Position numbers and translations under genes: made by a program
Notes under the pieces: generated by a model
What the model was told of the DNA's origin: nothing
The model's input: only the letters and a program-made list of their open reading frames with translations
Databases searched by the model: none
NCBI GenBank assembly: GCA_016858145.1
Contig: JAEHOE010000045.1
Location: 124,001 to 188,000 of the forward strand
Source: Edaphochlamys debaryana
Taxonomy: Eukaryota; Chlorophyta; Chlorophyceae; Chlamydomonadales
Length of the DNA: 64,000 nt
Direction of reading: 5' to 3'
Shown: piece by piece, positions 20,901-31,333 of the stretch
Numbering within the stretch: position 1 is the first letter of the stretch
Layout of the letters: every line of letters begins with the position of its first letter

Positions 20901-23900
20901 GGCCAGGCGCCTGTGGACTGTGCTGCAGCCCCGGCTGCAGGTGGGTCCGGACGGCCTTCGGTCCCCTCCAGGGACTAGGACGGGCGTGGAGCTGCTACCA
21001 CCCCCACTCTCCCTGTTCGCTGTTCGTTCGGGACGTGAGGAGGGTGAAGGCGCGGCGGCAACAGGGGCACATACCGGTAGCCTGGACAGGCCTCATGAGT
21101 CAAGCCTCCGTGGGCTGTGTCAGCTGCCGTTGGGACCACTGCCTCCCTGCTCAGAGTACCTCCACCCTCCCTCCCCCTCCCCCCCAGGCCGACGGGCTGC
21201 TGCCCTCGCTGCTGCAGCTGGAGGCCCCCCTGGTGCCCCTGCTGGCGGGCATGGAGGCGGCGGGGGTGGGGCTGGACACGCAGGTGGGGGGCGGGTCAGG
21301 GGATGCAGCCTGCAGGGAGATAGAGTCGGCGAAGAGGGGTAGAAAGGAACGCGCCATGCAGCGCTGGGGCGGACGCGGGGGCAACGGGTGAGGCTGGGCC
21401 GTGCATCAAGGCACTGCCAACCCCTCCCCTTAAAGTCCCCACTGCCTCCCCCCCCTCTCCCCAGGCCCTGTCCGCCCAGCGCCAGCCGCTGGTGGCCCGA
21501 CTGGCGGAGGCGAGCGAGGCGCTGCGGCGGGCGGCGGGGCGGGGGGTGGACCCCACCTCACAGAAGGTGCGGCCGGGCTGGTAGCGCCTCCGAGGGGTGA
21601 CGTGGCGGGTAGTGGATGCAGTGAACCGGGCCGAAGCTTTTGGCCTGACCTTGCACCCCAGCTCTTGTCCCGCCATCGCCATGCTGCCATCCTCTTTCCA
21701 AACGCACACACTCCCAACCCCAGGACGTCAGCCGGCTGCTGTTCACGGAGCTGGGCCTGGCCCCGCCCGACTACTGCCGCCGCATGCCCGGGGGCTGGCA
21801 CTCGGTCAACAAGCAGGTGGGGGGAGCAGGCGGTGGGTGGAGGGCTCGGGGGGGTTCGGCTGCAGTTTGGCGCGTGCCCTCCCACACACAAGGGTGCGCT
21901 CTCATCCCCCTTGGCACCCGCCACCCCCCCAGGCGCTGCTGCTGCTGCTCACCTCGGCGCCCCCCCCGCTGCGGCCCCTGGTGGCGGCGCTGGCGGAGGC
22001 GAGGGCGCTGGCGGCGGCGCTGCAGTGCCAGGCGCCCCTGGGAGAGGCGGCGGCGGCGGCGCTGGAGGCGGCCGGGATCACCACGGGCTTCGTGCGCGGG
22101 TAAGCGGTGGACGATTGAGGCGCGGCTCCAGTTGGCGCTCTCTCGTAATCGCTCTTGGCACACGTCCAGGCACCCATACACTCACGCCCCGCACGCTCCA
22201 CTCCCACCGTGACCTCCTGCCGCACCCCTCCAATCCCCCTATGGACACCCCCACCACCCGTCAGCCGCCTGAGCTCCTGGGAGCAGACCTCCTCCTGCAC
22301 CGGCCGCCTGGAGCACGGGCTGCAGGTGCTGCCGACGCCCCGGGAGCTGCCGCTGCCGCTGTCGGGGGGGCAGGGACCGCCCCTGCGGCCCAACCCCCGC
22401 GCGGGGGTGGCGGCGCCGCCCGGGTGAGCTGCAATCGCGTTTAGCGAGAGGGCGCGGGTCTGCTGTGTTGAGTGCGGGGCTGAAGCTGGGTCCAGCGCCT
22501 CAAGAGCGCCCCTTTCCCATACCCTCATCATGGAGCGGCACTCCGCTCTCCCGCTCCGCCCAGCCCGCACTTCAACCCCTGACCCACATCCACCCCCCAC
22601 CTCACCCCCTCCCCCCCAGCTGCGTGCTGCTGTCCGGGGACTACTCCCAGCTGGAGCTGCGCCTGGTGGCGGCACTGTCGGGGGACCCCGTGCTGGGGCA
22701 GCTGCTGGGGGCGGGGGCTGGAGGGGGAGGGGGAGGAGGGGGGGCCGCGGCGGATGCGTTCGTGTTGCTGGCGGCGCAGTGGAAGGGGCTGCAGCCGCAC
22801 CAGGTGGGAAGCGGCGGCCGCACGGGGGCTGCACGGGGGAACCTGAACAGCCTGCCTGGGAGCCATACATGCGACTGCAGGGGGGTCTGACTGATCAGAC
22901 TGGGCCACTTGTTGTCAGCCCAACCACGCCCCCCTGCGTCCTCTGCTGTGCGCACCCCAGGTCACCCCCGAGATGCGCGCCGCCGCCAAGCGGTCGGTGT
23001 ACGGCATCTTGTACGGACAGGGCGTGTCGGCGCTGGCGGCGGAGGCGGGCGTGGGGCTGGCGGAGGCGGCCGCCATGGCGGGCTGGTTCAAGCGGGCGGT
23101 CAGTGTGCTGGGGGAGTGGCGGCAGCAGGTGCGTGCATCCGGGGGGGGGGGGGGGGGGGGGTCAGGGGCCTTGTGGGGGGAGGGCGCGGCGGAAAGGGTC
23201 GGCATGCGGCTCCTCAGCATCCCGCCCCCGCCCCCGCCTATTCCACCCCAGGTTGTGGCCGCCTGCCGGCGCCAGGGCTTCGTGACCAGCCTGGCGGGGC
23301 GGCGGAGGTACCTGCCCGACATCACCTCCCCGGACTCGGCGGCACGGGCGGCGGTGAGTGGCTGGCTCGGAGAGGGCTATGGGCCTGCAACTATGGGCCT
23401 GCAACTTCCGCCCTCAACCTCTGCAGGCTTACAGACTGCCCTCTTCCTTCCCACCACCCTTACCGCTTCCCTTTCTACTTCTTCCCCTCCCCCCCCTCCC
23501 CCCCCAGGCCGAGCGCCAGGCCGTCAACAGCCTGGTGCAGGGCAGTGCTGCTGACGTGGCCAAGGGGGCCATGCTGGAGCTGGGCCGGAGGCTGCGGGGG
23601 CGGGGGCTGGCGGGCAGGGCGCGGCTGGTGCTCATGGTGGGCACAGGGGGGGGGGCGGTTAGGACGGACGTGGGGTCGGGAGGGGAAGGAGCGGTGGCTT
23701 ACAAGGGGTGACCGTCTTGATGCAGTGCCATTGACCAATCCTCCCTATACCTTACCTCTTTACCCAAGCCTGCGCCCCTCCCCCGGCAGGTGCATGACGA
23801 GCTGCTTGTGGAGGTGGAGGCGACCGCACTGCCCGCGGCCGCCGGGGCGCTGGCGGGAGCCATGCAGGCGCAGGCGGGCAGGCTGGCGGGGGCGGCCAGG

Positions 23901-24005
23901 GCGGCGGTGCCGCTGCCGGCGGCGCTGGCGGTGGGGCCGTCCTGGGGGCAGCTGGCGCCCTACGCCCCGCCCGCGCCGCTCGGAGGCGGGCCGGGGGCGG
24001 CGTGA
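7607..24005 (+). CDS. POLQ: DNA polymerase theta, giant form with degenerate helicase domain
   Basis: Known: Pol theta carries out microhomology-mediated end joining; it has an N-terminal superfamily-2 helicase and a C-terminal family-A polymerase. Seen: from 8571 on, exons run 8571(or later)-11903, 12089-12212, 12356-12514, 12642-12757, 12908-13144, 13245-13451, 13614-14061, 14236-14434, 14594-14813, 15016-15251, 15421-15642, 15773-15869, 15980-16090, 16298-16382, 16515-16594, 16751-16910, 16999-17054, 17197-19785, 19963-20271, 20424-20633, 20818-20940, 21188-21283, 21465-21566, 21724-21816, 21933-22099, 22265-22423, 22620-22803, 22961-23128, 23252-23353, 23508-23636, 23790-24005. All junctions keep phase; the codons after 12089 number 2,468. 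The sole interruption is TAG at 17902-17904. The start (ATG 7607) is tentative, and the frame change near 8571-8625 is unresolved. Estimated length above 3,500 aa, versus about 2,590 in humans. Confidence 0.85.
12089..17054 (+). other. POLQ helicase-like domain with degenerate motifs
   Basis: The order of blocks follows the animal Pol theta helicase from the Q-motif to the helix-hairpin region: WQ|AECLRL, motif I region, FLWVAPYNAL, ATPERAAVLL, motif II region, GALVELLLTRL, motif III region, RPVPLRQFVKVGRS, DPDHVALLAGE, GVGFHHAG, LLAATTSLALGVRLPAS, NRPLDAARF, HLCFLATRPEEDLGVDWG, FLAALALSDLLDQVP and LSERLGW. Replaced key residues: the motif I P-loop reads AGSGRS (Lys to Arg, about 12145-12170); motif II reads EDVHM (12743-12757) where DELH is expected; motif III reads SAP, not SAT; motif VI reads AMAERAGW (about 14600-14625), not QMVGRAGR. 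Fold kept, ATPase probably lost. A glycine run interrupts it near 13905-13950. Confidence 0.8.
17197..19200 (+). other. POLQ central linker, low complexity, with in-frame TAG
   Basis: Part of one 863-codon exon. Pro/Ala/Gly-rich with a basic cluster LPKRRRLFPPSPH (a likely nuclear localisation signal) and PQ dipeptide repeats. One TAG (17902-17904) sits within a CAG-CCN repeat, a single C-to-T change from glutamine. Human Pol theta also has a long unstructured linker here. Confidence 0.65.
17902..17904 (+). other. In-frame TAG inside POLQ
   Basis: Codon series from 17881 reads CCA CAG CCT CAG CCT CAG CCC TAG CCC CAG. The frame is open for hundreds of codons on both sides and both sides encode recognised POLQ domains. 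No GT donor occurs in the roughly 110 bases before it. Confidence 0.85.
19230..24005 (+). other. POLQ family-A polymerase domain
   Basis: Seen: an exonuclease-like remnant (VAFSARDGCGVYLPL), thumb and palm blocks (LEAPLVPLLAGMEAAGVGLD, DVSRLLFTELGL, TSSCTGRLEHGLQVLP), motif A DYSQLELR (Asp at 22639-22641), motif B AAKRSVYGILYGQG with Lys and Tyr kept, LAGRRRYLPDI, AERQAVNSLVQGSAADV and motif C VHDELLVEV (23790 on). All catalytic carboxylates are present. A Gly-rich insertion lies between motifs A and B. The region between QGSAAD and motif C is short, so the large third insertion of animal Pol theta is absent. Ends PLGGGPGAA. Confidence 0.88.
23143..23161. repeat. Homopolymer run of 19 G in a POLQ intron
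   Basis: Nineteen consecutive G just inside the intron that starts at 23129. Likely length-unstable and prone to sequencing error. Confidence 0.9.
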
Positions 24006-24803
24006 GGAGGGCGGAGCCGCGTGTGGCGTGGCGCGGGCCGAGGCCTCCTGGGGCAGCCTTCAGAGGCAGGTGGGCGGAGGGGAGGGGACCCGTGGTGCCG
24101 TGCGGCGAGCGGCGTGCGTATGGGGGCGCTGGCGAACTGGTATTGCAGTCACTTGAAGTGTGCATCAACATAGCTAGGGGGTCCATGTACGGTCAAGTCA
24201 GCTAGGCGGTTGGGCTTCATGCGAAGGGGGATGCCGTACGGTTGCAACAGATGGCAGGAGCCTGTCGGCTAGGGAGGGGGGGTTATAAGGTAATAAGGTA
24301 AGGTGGGGAGGCCGGCACAGTCGCAACAGGTGGCAGTAACCTGTCTGATAGGGGGCCCTCTGACCAAGAAGCCGTGGGAGTGACAGGCGGGATAGGTTGG
24401 GACGAGGTACTGATTTGGGCTGGTGCGGAGCTGCATGGCCTCTGCTGTGTGCTGGGAACATCGGGGGGAGGGGGTGGGCCCTGGGGCAAGCGGCGCCCGC
24501 GTGCGGGGGGAGTGTGGGGGATGAGATGGGGGGTCCCAAGCCTAGGCCCGTGTGTTTCGCATTGGCGTACCTGCCGTACAGAGGCCGGGAGTACTTAGCC
24601 GTGCCTCGCCGACTTTCAGCGCTATTGCAAGCGTCTACCGAGGATCCGTCGACTCTGCTCATACATCTGCTGCTATCGAAAGGTGGACTCTTTGTGCTGG
24701 GAGAAAGTGCCGGGGCGTGCCCGTGTGTAGCTTAGCTGTGCTTTCAGCCAGCCCTCAGCCAAACGCGAGCCGCGCGCGTCGTGCGCTGTCGAGTGCTGTC
24801 ATC
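24006..24803. other. POLQ 3' flank and upstream region of kinase-like gene copy 1
   Basis: No gene seen. Holds two imperfect repeats of a unit that begins GTTGCAACAGATGGCAGGAG (about 24240-24355). No TGTAA motif was noticed, so the POLQ polyadenylation site is unknown. Confidence 0.5.
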
Positions 24804-27800
24804 ATGGCGTCTCGTGCGTCGAGTGCCCGGGATCCGTGTTGCGTTCGGTGGTGAGCGTGAGCATGAGCATTGCCACTTGCACGTCTCCTTGCGGCTGGGA
24901 TCTTCGGGTCCACGCCACAAGGAGGCGCATAGTCCCTCGTGTGGACGCATCTGCGCTTCGCAAAAGCCGTTGCGAGGCCGAGAAGCGCGCGAGGACTGCT
25001 GGATGCCAGCGCCGGCAGGTCGGCCGAACCTCGCATAGCAGCCCCTCAGCAACCCCCAGACTTGCTTAGAAGTGTTGATGCTATATGACTGCGGGTCCTC
25101 CAGCCTGTTTGCTGGTGGCGTCGGGACTTCGGCTCCGCTGCTAACTTGCAGTTAGGGCCTCGCCAGGTCGCGAAACATCTCGGCATTGGTCCGTATACAT
25201 AACACATAGCACTAAGAACCACTCGGCAGCGTCTTTGCTTGCTACCCCCCAAACAAGGCGGTCGCGACCATGCCGACTGCACGGGCATCCCCACGGCACT
25301 TGTCCACTTGTCTTTGTCGCGCTCAGTGCTGACCTGTTCGCTCGTGTGGCCCTTGCGTACTTTCTACTTGCAGGATTAAGAGTGCTGTAACGCTCCTCGC
25401 CCTGATCCTCACCGTCATCGTCCTCGGCGGGCACCTGATTCTCGCGTGCTGCCCCTGGGCGCTGCTCAACCTCAGCGGGGCACCATGGCTCCTATGCTGC
25501 GCGCTCGCCTTCCCAGCGCCCACGGTGCTTGTGATGCTCTACCTCCTGGGCCTGCTGGCTTGGTGGGCCGCCCCGCTCCGTCACCTCGCTCTCGTCATGT
25601 CGACCGGGGTCGTGGTGGTCGTCGTGTGCGCCTCGAGCCTGGGCTACGCCGCCTGCCGCCATCTCTGCTTCAAGGCCTGCCGCAAGGACAACAGTCAGCA
25701 GGTGAGGGCAGGTCTGGGAAAGGGATTCTCCATGTCTGCATCTCAACCCGGAGAAGCCAGCGGAGCGAGGGCGAGGGGGGCGGCCCTGCGGCAAGGTGTA
25801 AACGGCTCTGGAGGGACTGAGCGAGCGCCTCTGCCTGGGGGCTTTGTGGGGCCTTGGAGAAAGGAGGTCGGAGGATGCCTGGCTGTAACCCATGCCACAC
25901 AAGATGCCAACGACCGGGAGGCTGGCACGTGCGTAACCCGCCTTCCCTTGCCTACCCCTTGCCCGTTCCTCCTAGGCACCTGCCCGCAAGGCCAAGCGAT
26001 GCCGTCGGCGCCGGTCATCCAAGCGCCCCGCAGCCTCCTTCAAGCTCCCCGTATCCTCCTCCAAGGCCCCCGCACCCTCCTTCAAGGCCCCCGCACCGTC
26101 CGCCTCCAAGGCCCCAGCCTCCGCCTCCGGGGCCCCCTCATCTGCCTCCGAGGCCCCCGCATCCGCCCCGCCCTCGTCCCAAGCCCGCCAGTCCAGCTGC
26201 GGCAGCGGCCAGCCCAGCCCCGCTGACTCCAGCAAGCCCTCATGCACCAGCAGCCTGGGCCGCACCACCCCCAGCGCCTCGCCGGCCCCCACGGCCCCGG
26301 GCACCGCCTGCCCCTCAGCCGCCACCACGTCAGCACCTGGTGTGGATGCGGCTGTGACCAAGGCTGCCACCGTCGCCGCCCCGTCCGCTTCCGGCGCCTC
26401 CCAGCCCTCCGCTCCTCGCTCCGTGACGCTTCTGAGCTTCTTCAGACGTCCTGCCGCCATCGCCCAGCCCGCCGCCGCCCCCCCCGCCGCCGCCCCCTCT
26501 CCTCCGTCGCCCCTCCCCGTCGCGGCCTCCACCAGCCTGTCCCGCGCGGTCGCCAGTGCCCTGCTCACATGCATGCGCGACACGCTACCCAAGTGGCCAC
26601 TGCGTTCCTTTCCGGAGGTGGCACCAGCGTTCAGCCAGGGCCTGTCCTTCACGCCCCTCGGCGAGCACCCTCCGGAGGGCCCACAGCCGCCGACGGCCCC
26701 GCCCAGCCCCACGTCCTCCGCCGAGCCACCGTGCAGAAGGGCACCCTGCCCCGCTCCGCCCTGCCTCGCTCCGCCTTCACCGCCGCCCCCACCTCCGCCT
26801 CCTCCGGCTCCGGCTCTGCCACCGTCACGGTCTGCCGCAAGGTCTCCACGCTGCCGCTCCACCCGGGCCAGGGCTCCGCCTGCGGCCCGTCCGTGTGGGC
26901 CCTGGCCAAGGCGCTGGCTCGGTGCGCGTGCGACGAGCTGGTCGCCCACGCGGTGCGGCAGGGCTCCCTGGCGCTGGCGGAGGGCGGCCTTGAGGCGGCC
27001 AACCGCCGCTCGGTGCCGCTGCTGGCGTGGAGCGTGGAGCCCACGCCCGGGCAGCCCGACAGCCTGGACCTGGTGCTGTACACACCCTGGGCCGAGCAGG
27101 GCGACGTCAGCAGCTACGTGCGCCGCATCGCCCCGGGGCTCATGGGCGCCCGGGGCCCCGCCTCCGCCTCCGCCTCCTCCTCCGCCGCCTCCCCCTCCGG
27201 CCCCCGCATGGGCCGCTCCGCGCTGCTGGCCCTGGTCCTGGCCACCGCCCAGCACGTGCTGGCGCTGCAGTGGGCGGGGCTGGTGGAGGGAGACTACAAG
27301 CACGCCAACCTCGTCATCACGCAGGACGACCCCACCCCCGGGGCCCGGCCGGGCGTCGCCGCCATCGACCCCGACGGCTGCCACTCCCTGCCCGGCGCCC
27401 TGCCGCCCTTCGCCTCCAGCGCCCTCTGCACGCCCGGCATGCGCCTCACGACCCTGGGCCAGGCCCTGCTGCGGGCCTGGGCCGCCGCCACCGTGCCGGC
27501 CAGCGTGGTGACGCCCGGCATGCGCCCGCCCGAGGCCTGCTACGCCCAGGCCCGCCGCATCGCGGACCGCCTCGAGCCCCGGCCCTGGGCCCTGCCCGGC
27601 TCGTGGCGCGAGGCGGCCCTGGCGGAGCTGGTGGAGGCCATGGAGCGGGGGGAGGACGTGGCGGAGCTGGCCCGCAGCGGCCGCTCGCACCTGTGCCCCG
27701 GTAGCATGGTCTGCCTGTGGGCCCGCGCCTGGCTGCAGGAGCTGGGCTGCGTGCAGGCCGAGCTGGAGGCGCGGAGGGACGCGGCCTGCCTGCCCGACAT

Positions 27801-27936
27801 CGGCCTGGACAACGCGCTGCTGCTCAAGCGCCTGCGGGCGCTGTGCGGGCGCTGCACGGCGCTGCGGCCCTCGCAGCGGCCCTCGCTGGAGACAGTGCTG
27901 GGGGACCTGGGCCGCATCATCCAGGAGAGCGCCTAG
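24804..27936 (+). pseudogene. Membrane-anchored divergent kinase-like protein, copy 1, frameshifted
   Basis: Seen: exon 1 24804-24850 (MASRASSARDPCCVR), exon 2 25374-25701, exon 3 from 25976. Exons 1 and 2 join to encode a hydrophobic stretch with three or four likely membrane helices (ALILTVIVLGG, LLCCALAFPAPTVLVMLYLL and VVVVVVCASSLGY). Exon 3 encodes a basic patch, a Ser/Ala/Pro/Lys repeat tract and a kinase-like domain ending GDLGRIIQESA at 27936. Compared with copy 2 there are two extra bases at about 26664-26665, which shift exon 3 out of frame before the kinase-like domain; the shifted frame stops at 27511. Exon 3 length to 27936 is 1961, not a multiple of three. Either a recent pseudogene or an assembly error; otherwise the sequence remains well conserved. 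Confidence 0.7.
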
Positions 27937-28570
27937 GCAGGCCCCGCGGAAGGGGGAGAGAGTGAAGGGCGGGCCGGCGGGCGGCAGCGGCTGCTGGGCC
28001 CGCATGCTGCCGGGCCCGTGCTGTCCACAGCTGAGCGAGTGGAGGGGACACAAGCCGGGCTCCAGGAGGAACTGCTCAAGCAGGGATGGGACACACCCAG
28101 CGTGTTCATAGGGCATAGAGATCCATAATGAGGATCACATCACGGTACCACACATAGACTGACAGGATGCTAGATACTGAGATGACACTGAGTGTCAGGG
28201 CTGGATGAACGTTGGTCGGTATAACTTGTGCGACAGATGATGATAGGAACATAGCTGGCAGATGCTCCATAGCCGCTGTGCAAGACCGTATGGCAGCTGT
28301 GATTGCTGCTGCTGGTCCGCACATAGACTGGCAGATTCTGGGTACCTTTATGACCGTGAGTGCCATGGCTAGATTGGCTAGATGTGCCATGGATTGTAGG
28401 ACTTGTGCGATGGCTGATGATGGAAAGGGAACATGCGGGGCGGATGCTCGATAGCCGCTGCTGTGCACGGCCGCACAATTCGCAGCCTTAGGCGATAGCG
28501 GGCAACAGGCCTTGCTGCTGCTGTACTTGTGTATAGGAGCGGCTGCTGCTGCGTAGACTGTACCACGTAA

Positions 28571-28598
28571 GCGTGTGTGTGTCTGTGTGTGTGTGTGC
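28571..28598. repeat. TG dinucleotide repeat
   Basis: GTGTGTGT-C-TGTGTGTGTGTGTG, an interrupted TG microsatellite in the spacer. Confidence 0.85.
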
Positions 28599-28669
28599 CG
28601 GAGACTCGGTAGATGGGAGCAGAGAGTGGGTGGATTGCTTACTTAGTTGGTTGGGCGGGGTCGATGTCC

Positions 28670-28674
28670 TGTAA
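28670..28674 (+). promoter_or_regulatory. TGTAA motif downstream of kinase-like copy 1
   Basis: First clear TGTAA after the stop at 27936, about 730 bases away and already in the unique spacer, so copies 1 and 2 must use different 3' ends. Confidence 0.35.
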
Positions 28675-29112
28675 GGACTGGTGCCTTTCATTCCGCACCC
28701 AACTGCCGCATGGGTGTTCGGAGCATCGCCCAGAAGCACATGCATTGAGGGTATTGCTGTACACGTGCGTGCTGAATTTAACGTGACCAGCTGAATAAGC
28801 ACGGGCAGGGGAGGGCCCCCGCAGGACAGAGCTAGTAGATCACGGGAGGTCGGAGGACGGAGGGTAGGTGAGGAGGTACTTAGGGCGGCTGTGCGTGTTC
28901 CCCACAGTGCAGCGATGTAACACCCCAACAGAGCTTGGATCACCGTGCGCCTACGCTCCCTCAATCTGCGTGCATGCCACGGGCGGGCACTTCAGTAGCC
29001 GGCCCAACGGGAGGGCTTGGGCATGGGTGGGCATGCACGTGGACTCTGCCGCCCTGCCACTTTTGGCGATGACAGCGCCAGGAAGAAATTAGGTTGGAAA
29101 GGGGTCACCTTC

Positions 29113-29113
29113 G

Positions 29114-29151
<38 letters not shown>
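29113..29151. repeat. (GTT)13 microsatellite
   Basis: Thirteen uninterrupted GTT units in the spacer between the duplicated blocks. Confidence 0.95.
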
Positions 29152-29835
29152 ACTGTGTCGTCAGTTATGGGCACCATCTGTCACATGCGTCACATGCGTG
29201 CATTGGGGCCCCGGCCCGCCGTGACGGCGGAAATCACTTCCACTTTGGGCAACCCAGCCCACCCCTTTACTGGTGCGGAGCGTCTGAGGCCGGCCGGCCG
29301 GGTGAACCCGTGGGGTTCGTGCCGCGATGGCTTCGCGGAGCCCGGGACCGGAAGGACGGGCTGGTGCTACCTGTGGTACTACCTCGCACATTGCGCATCA
29401 CTTATTCCCCTTGCACTGATTTGATAAACTAGAGCACTCGCTTCGCGCAGTTGCGCGGGACACGGGATGCATCCTCGGCAGCCCAGCTCTGAGCCCAGCT
29501 CCTTAACATCTGTCGCCTCGACGCTTGTGTAATGCAATAGCAACACGATAGTGACTTCGCTTGCAGATGTCGGGCAGTCTTGCCGGTCCCGCGGAGGACC
29601 GACAAGAAGCCTTCGGGAGCCTTGCTGAGTTTGGAGGTGGGCTTGAACCGACGTGATGATGACTTCATGATCAAGGTGGGGTGCTGCGCTGGCCTGGCGC
29701 CGGGGCATGGCCGATTGGCGGGATTCTCACGACGGAGCCAGGGCAGGGGCCTCCGCGGGGCGCGAAGCAGGATGCAGAGCCCTGGCCTTTCCACAGCGCC
29801 CCGCCCCCAACCCCGCCCATCCCCTCCCCCCCCAG

Positions 29836-30605
29836 GTTGTGGCTGCCTGCCGGCGCCAGGGCTTCGTGACCTGGCCCGTGCCTGGCGGGGCGGCGGAGGT
29901 ACCTGCCCGACATCACCTCTCCGGACTCGGCGGCACGGGCGGCGGTGGGTGGGTGACTCGGAGAGGGCTTTGGGCAGTGGGGTCTACGGTGCGGTGCAGG
30001 GGGTGTGACTTGGTGGAGTGGCAAGGCTGCGCGGCCTGCAACCTCCCGCCCTCAACCTCCGCAGGCTTGCAGTCTGCCCTTCCTTCCCTCCCCCCTCCCT
30101 TCCCCGCCCCCCCCCCCCAGGCCGAGCGCCAGGCCGTCAACAGCCTGGTGCAGGGCAGTGCTGCTGACGTGGCCAAGGGGGCCATGCTGGAGCTGGGCCG
30201 GAGGCTGCGGGGGCGGGGGCTGGCGGGCAGGGCGCGGCTGGTGCTCATGGTGGGCACAGGGGGGGCGGCGGGGGGCGGGAGCGGGCACGGCGCGAGCACC
30301 GCTTTTATTACCAGAGCGTGTGTGGGGTGCACAAGGCCATCGCCCGGTTTGCCCACCCTCCACCCCAAACCTGCTCCCCCCCCCGGCAGGTGCACGACGA
30401 GCTGCTTGTGGAGGTGGAGGCGCCCGCACTGCCCGCGGCCGCCGGGGCGCTGGCGGGAGCCATGCAGGCGCAGGCGGGCAGGCTGGCGGGGGCGGCCAGG
30501 GCGGCGGTGCCGCTGCCGGCAGCGCTGGCGGCGGGGCCGTCGTGGGGGCAGCTGGTGGCCTACAGCCCACCCGCACCGCTCGGAGGCGGGCCGGGGGCGG
30601 CGTGA
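29836..30605 (+). pseudogene. POLQ 3' fragment (last three exons, duplicated)
   Basis: Seen: counterparts of POLQ exons 23252-23353, 23508-23636 and 23790-24005 at 29836-~29945, 30121-30249 and 30390-30605. The last two are intact and encode AERQAVNSLVQGSAADV and VHDELLVEVEAPALP through to the same GGGPGAA stop. The first has a net 7-base insertion after TTCGTGACC (TGGCCCGTG replaces AG), which breaks the frame before RRYLPDI. No upstream POLQ exons or promoter are present. A non-coding relic of the duplication. Confidence 0.85.
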
Positions 30606-31333
30606 GGATGGCAGAGGGCGGAGCCGCGTGTGGCGTGATGCGGGCCGAGGCCTCCGTTTCAGCCTTCAGAGGCAGGTGGGCGGAGGGGAGGAGACCCGTG
30701 GTGGCGTGCGGCGAGCGGCGTGCGTATGGGGGCGCTGACGCACTGGTACTGCATTCACTGGACTTGTGCATAAGCATAGCTAGGGGGGGACATGTACGGT
30801 TAAGTCAGCTAGGCGGTTGGGCATTCATGCGAAGAGGGATGCCGAACCGTTGCAATAGATGGCAGGAGCCTGTCTGCTAGGGAGGGGGGGTTCCAAGGCG
30901 GAATCCGTGTAAGTCACAGGCGGGATAGGTTGGGACAAGATGAGTATTTGGGCTGGTGCGGAGCTATATGGCTTCTATGTGCTGGGAACACTTGGGGGGG
31001 TGGGGGACGACCTGGGGCAAGCGGCGCCGCGTGCGGGGGGAGTGTGGGGGATGAGATGGGGGGCCTCAAGCCTAACTTCGTGTGTTTCGCACCTTCGTGC
31101 CTGCCGTACAGTGGCCGGGAGTACTTAGCCGTGCCTCGCCGACTTGCGGCGCTATCGCCAACGGCTACCGAGGCTCCCTCGACTCTGCTCATACATCTGC
31201 TGCTATCGAAAGGTGGACTCCTTGTGCTGGGAGAAAGTGCCGGGGCGTGCCCGTGTGTAGCCTAGCTGTGCTTTCAGCCAGCCCTCAGCCAAACGCGAGC
31301 CGCGCGCGTCGTGCGCTGTCAAGTGTTGTCATC
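30606..31333. other. Upstream region of kinase-like gene copy 2
   Basis: Homologous to 24006-24803 but lacking one internal repeat unit. No gene seen. A TGTAA occurs at about 30908 that copy 1 lacks. Confidence 0.5.

Larger units (their letters stand above)
23246..28435 (+). repeat. Direct segmental duplication, copy 1
   Basis: About 5.19 kb from the start of the third-last POLQ exon through the kinase-like gene and its 3' flank. It matches 29830-34982 in the same orientation with scattered substitutions and small indels. Exons are nearly identical; the flank at 24200-24380 holds an extra internal repeat of about 60 bases. Confidence 0.9.
27937..29835. other. 3' flank of copy 1 and 1.4-kb unique spacer
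   Basis: 27937-28435 still matches the second copy. 28436-29829 is unique: no coding gene recognised, AT-richer than its surroundings, with a TG-rich stretch and a GTT microsatellite. TGTAA occurs at 28670-28674 and again near 28917. Confidence 0.55.

Noticed and set aside
25972..28116. A 714-aa open frame on the minus strand opposite the kinase-like gene, repeated in the second copy at 33112-34641.
   Set aside because: It mirrors the strongly GC third-position exon on the plus strand, and its protein is low-complexity. Recurrence in copy 2 is explained by the duplication. No splice sites or family match.
29113..29151. GTT repeat as part of a CRISPR array or coding repeat.
   Set aside because: A pure trinucleotide microsatellite with no spacers; eukaryotic nuclear context.
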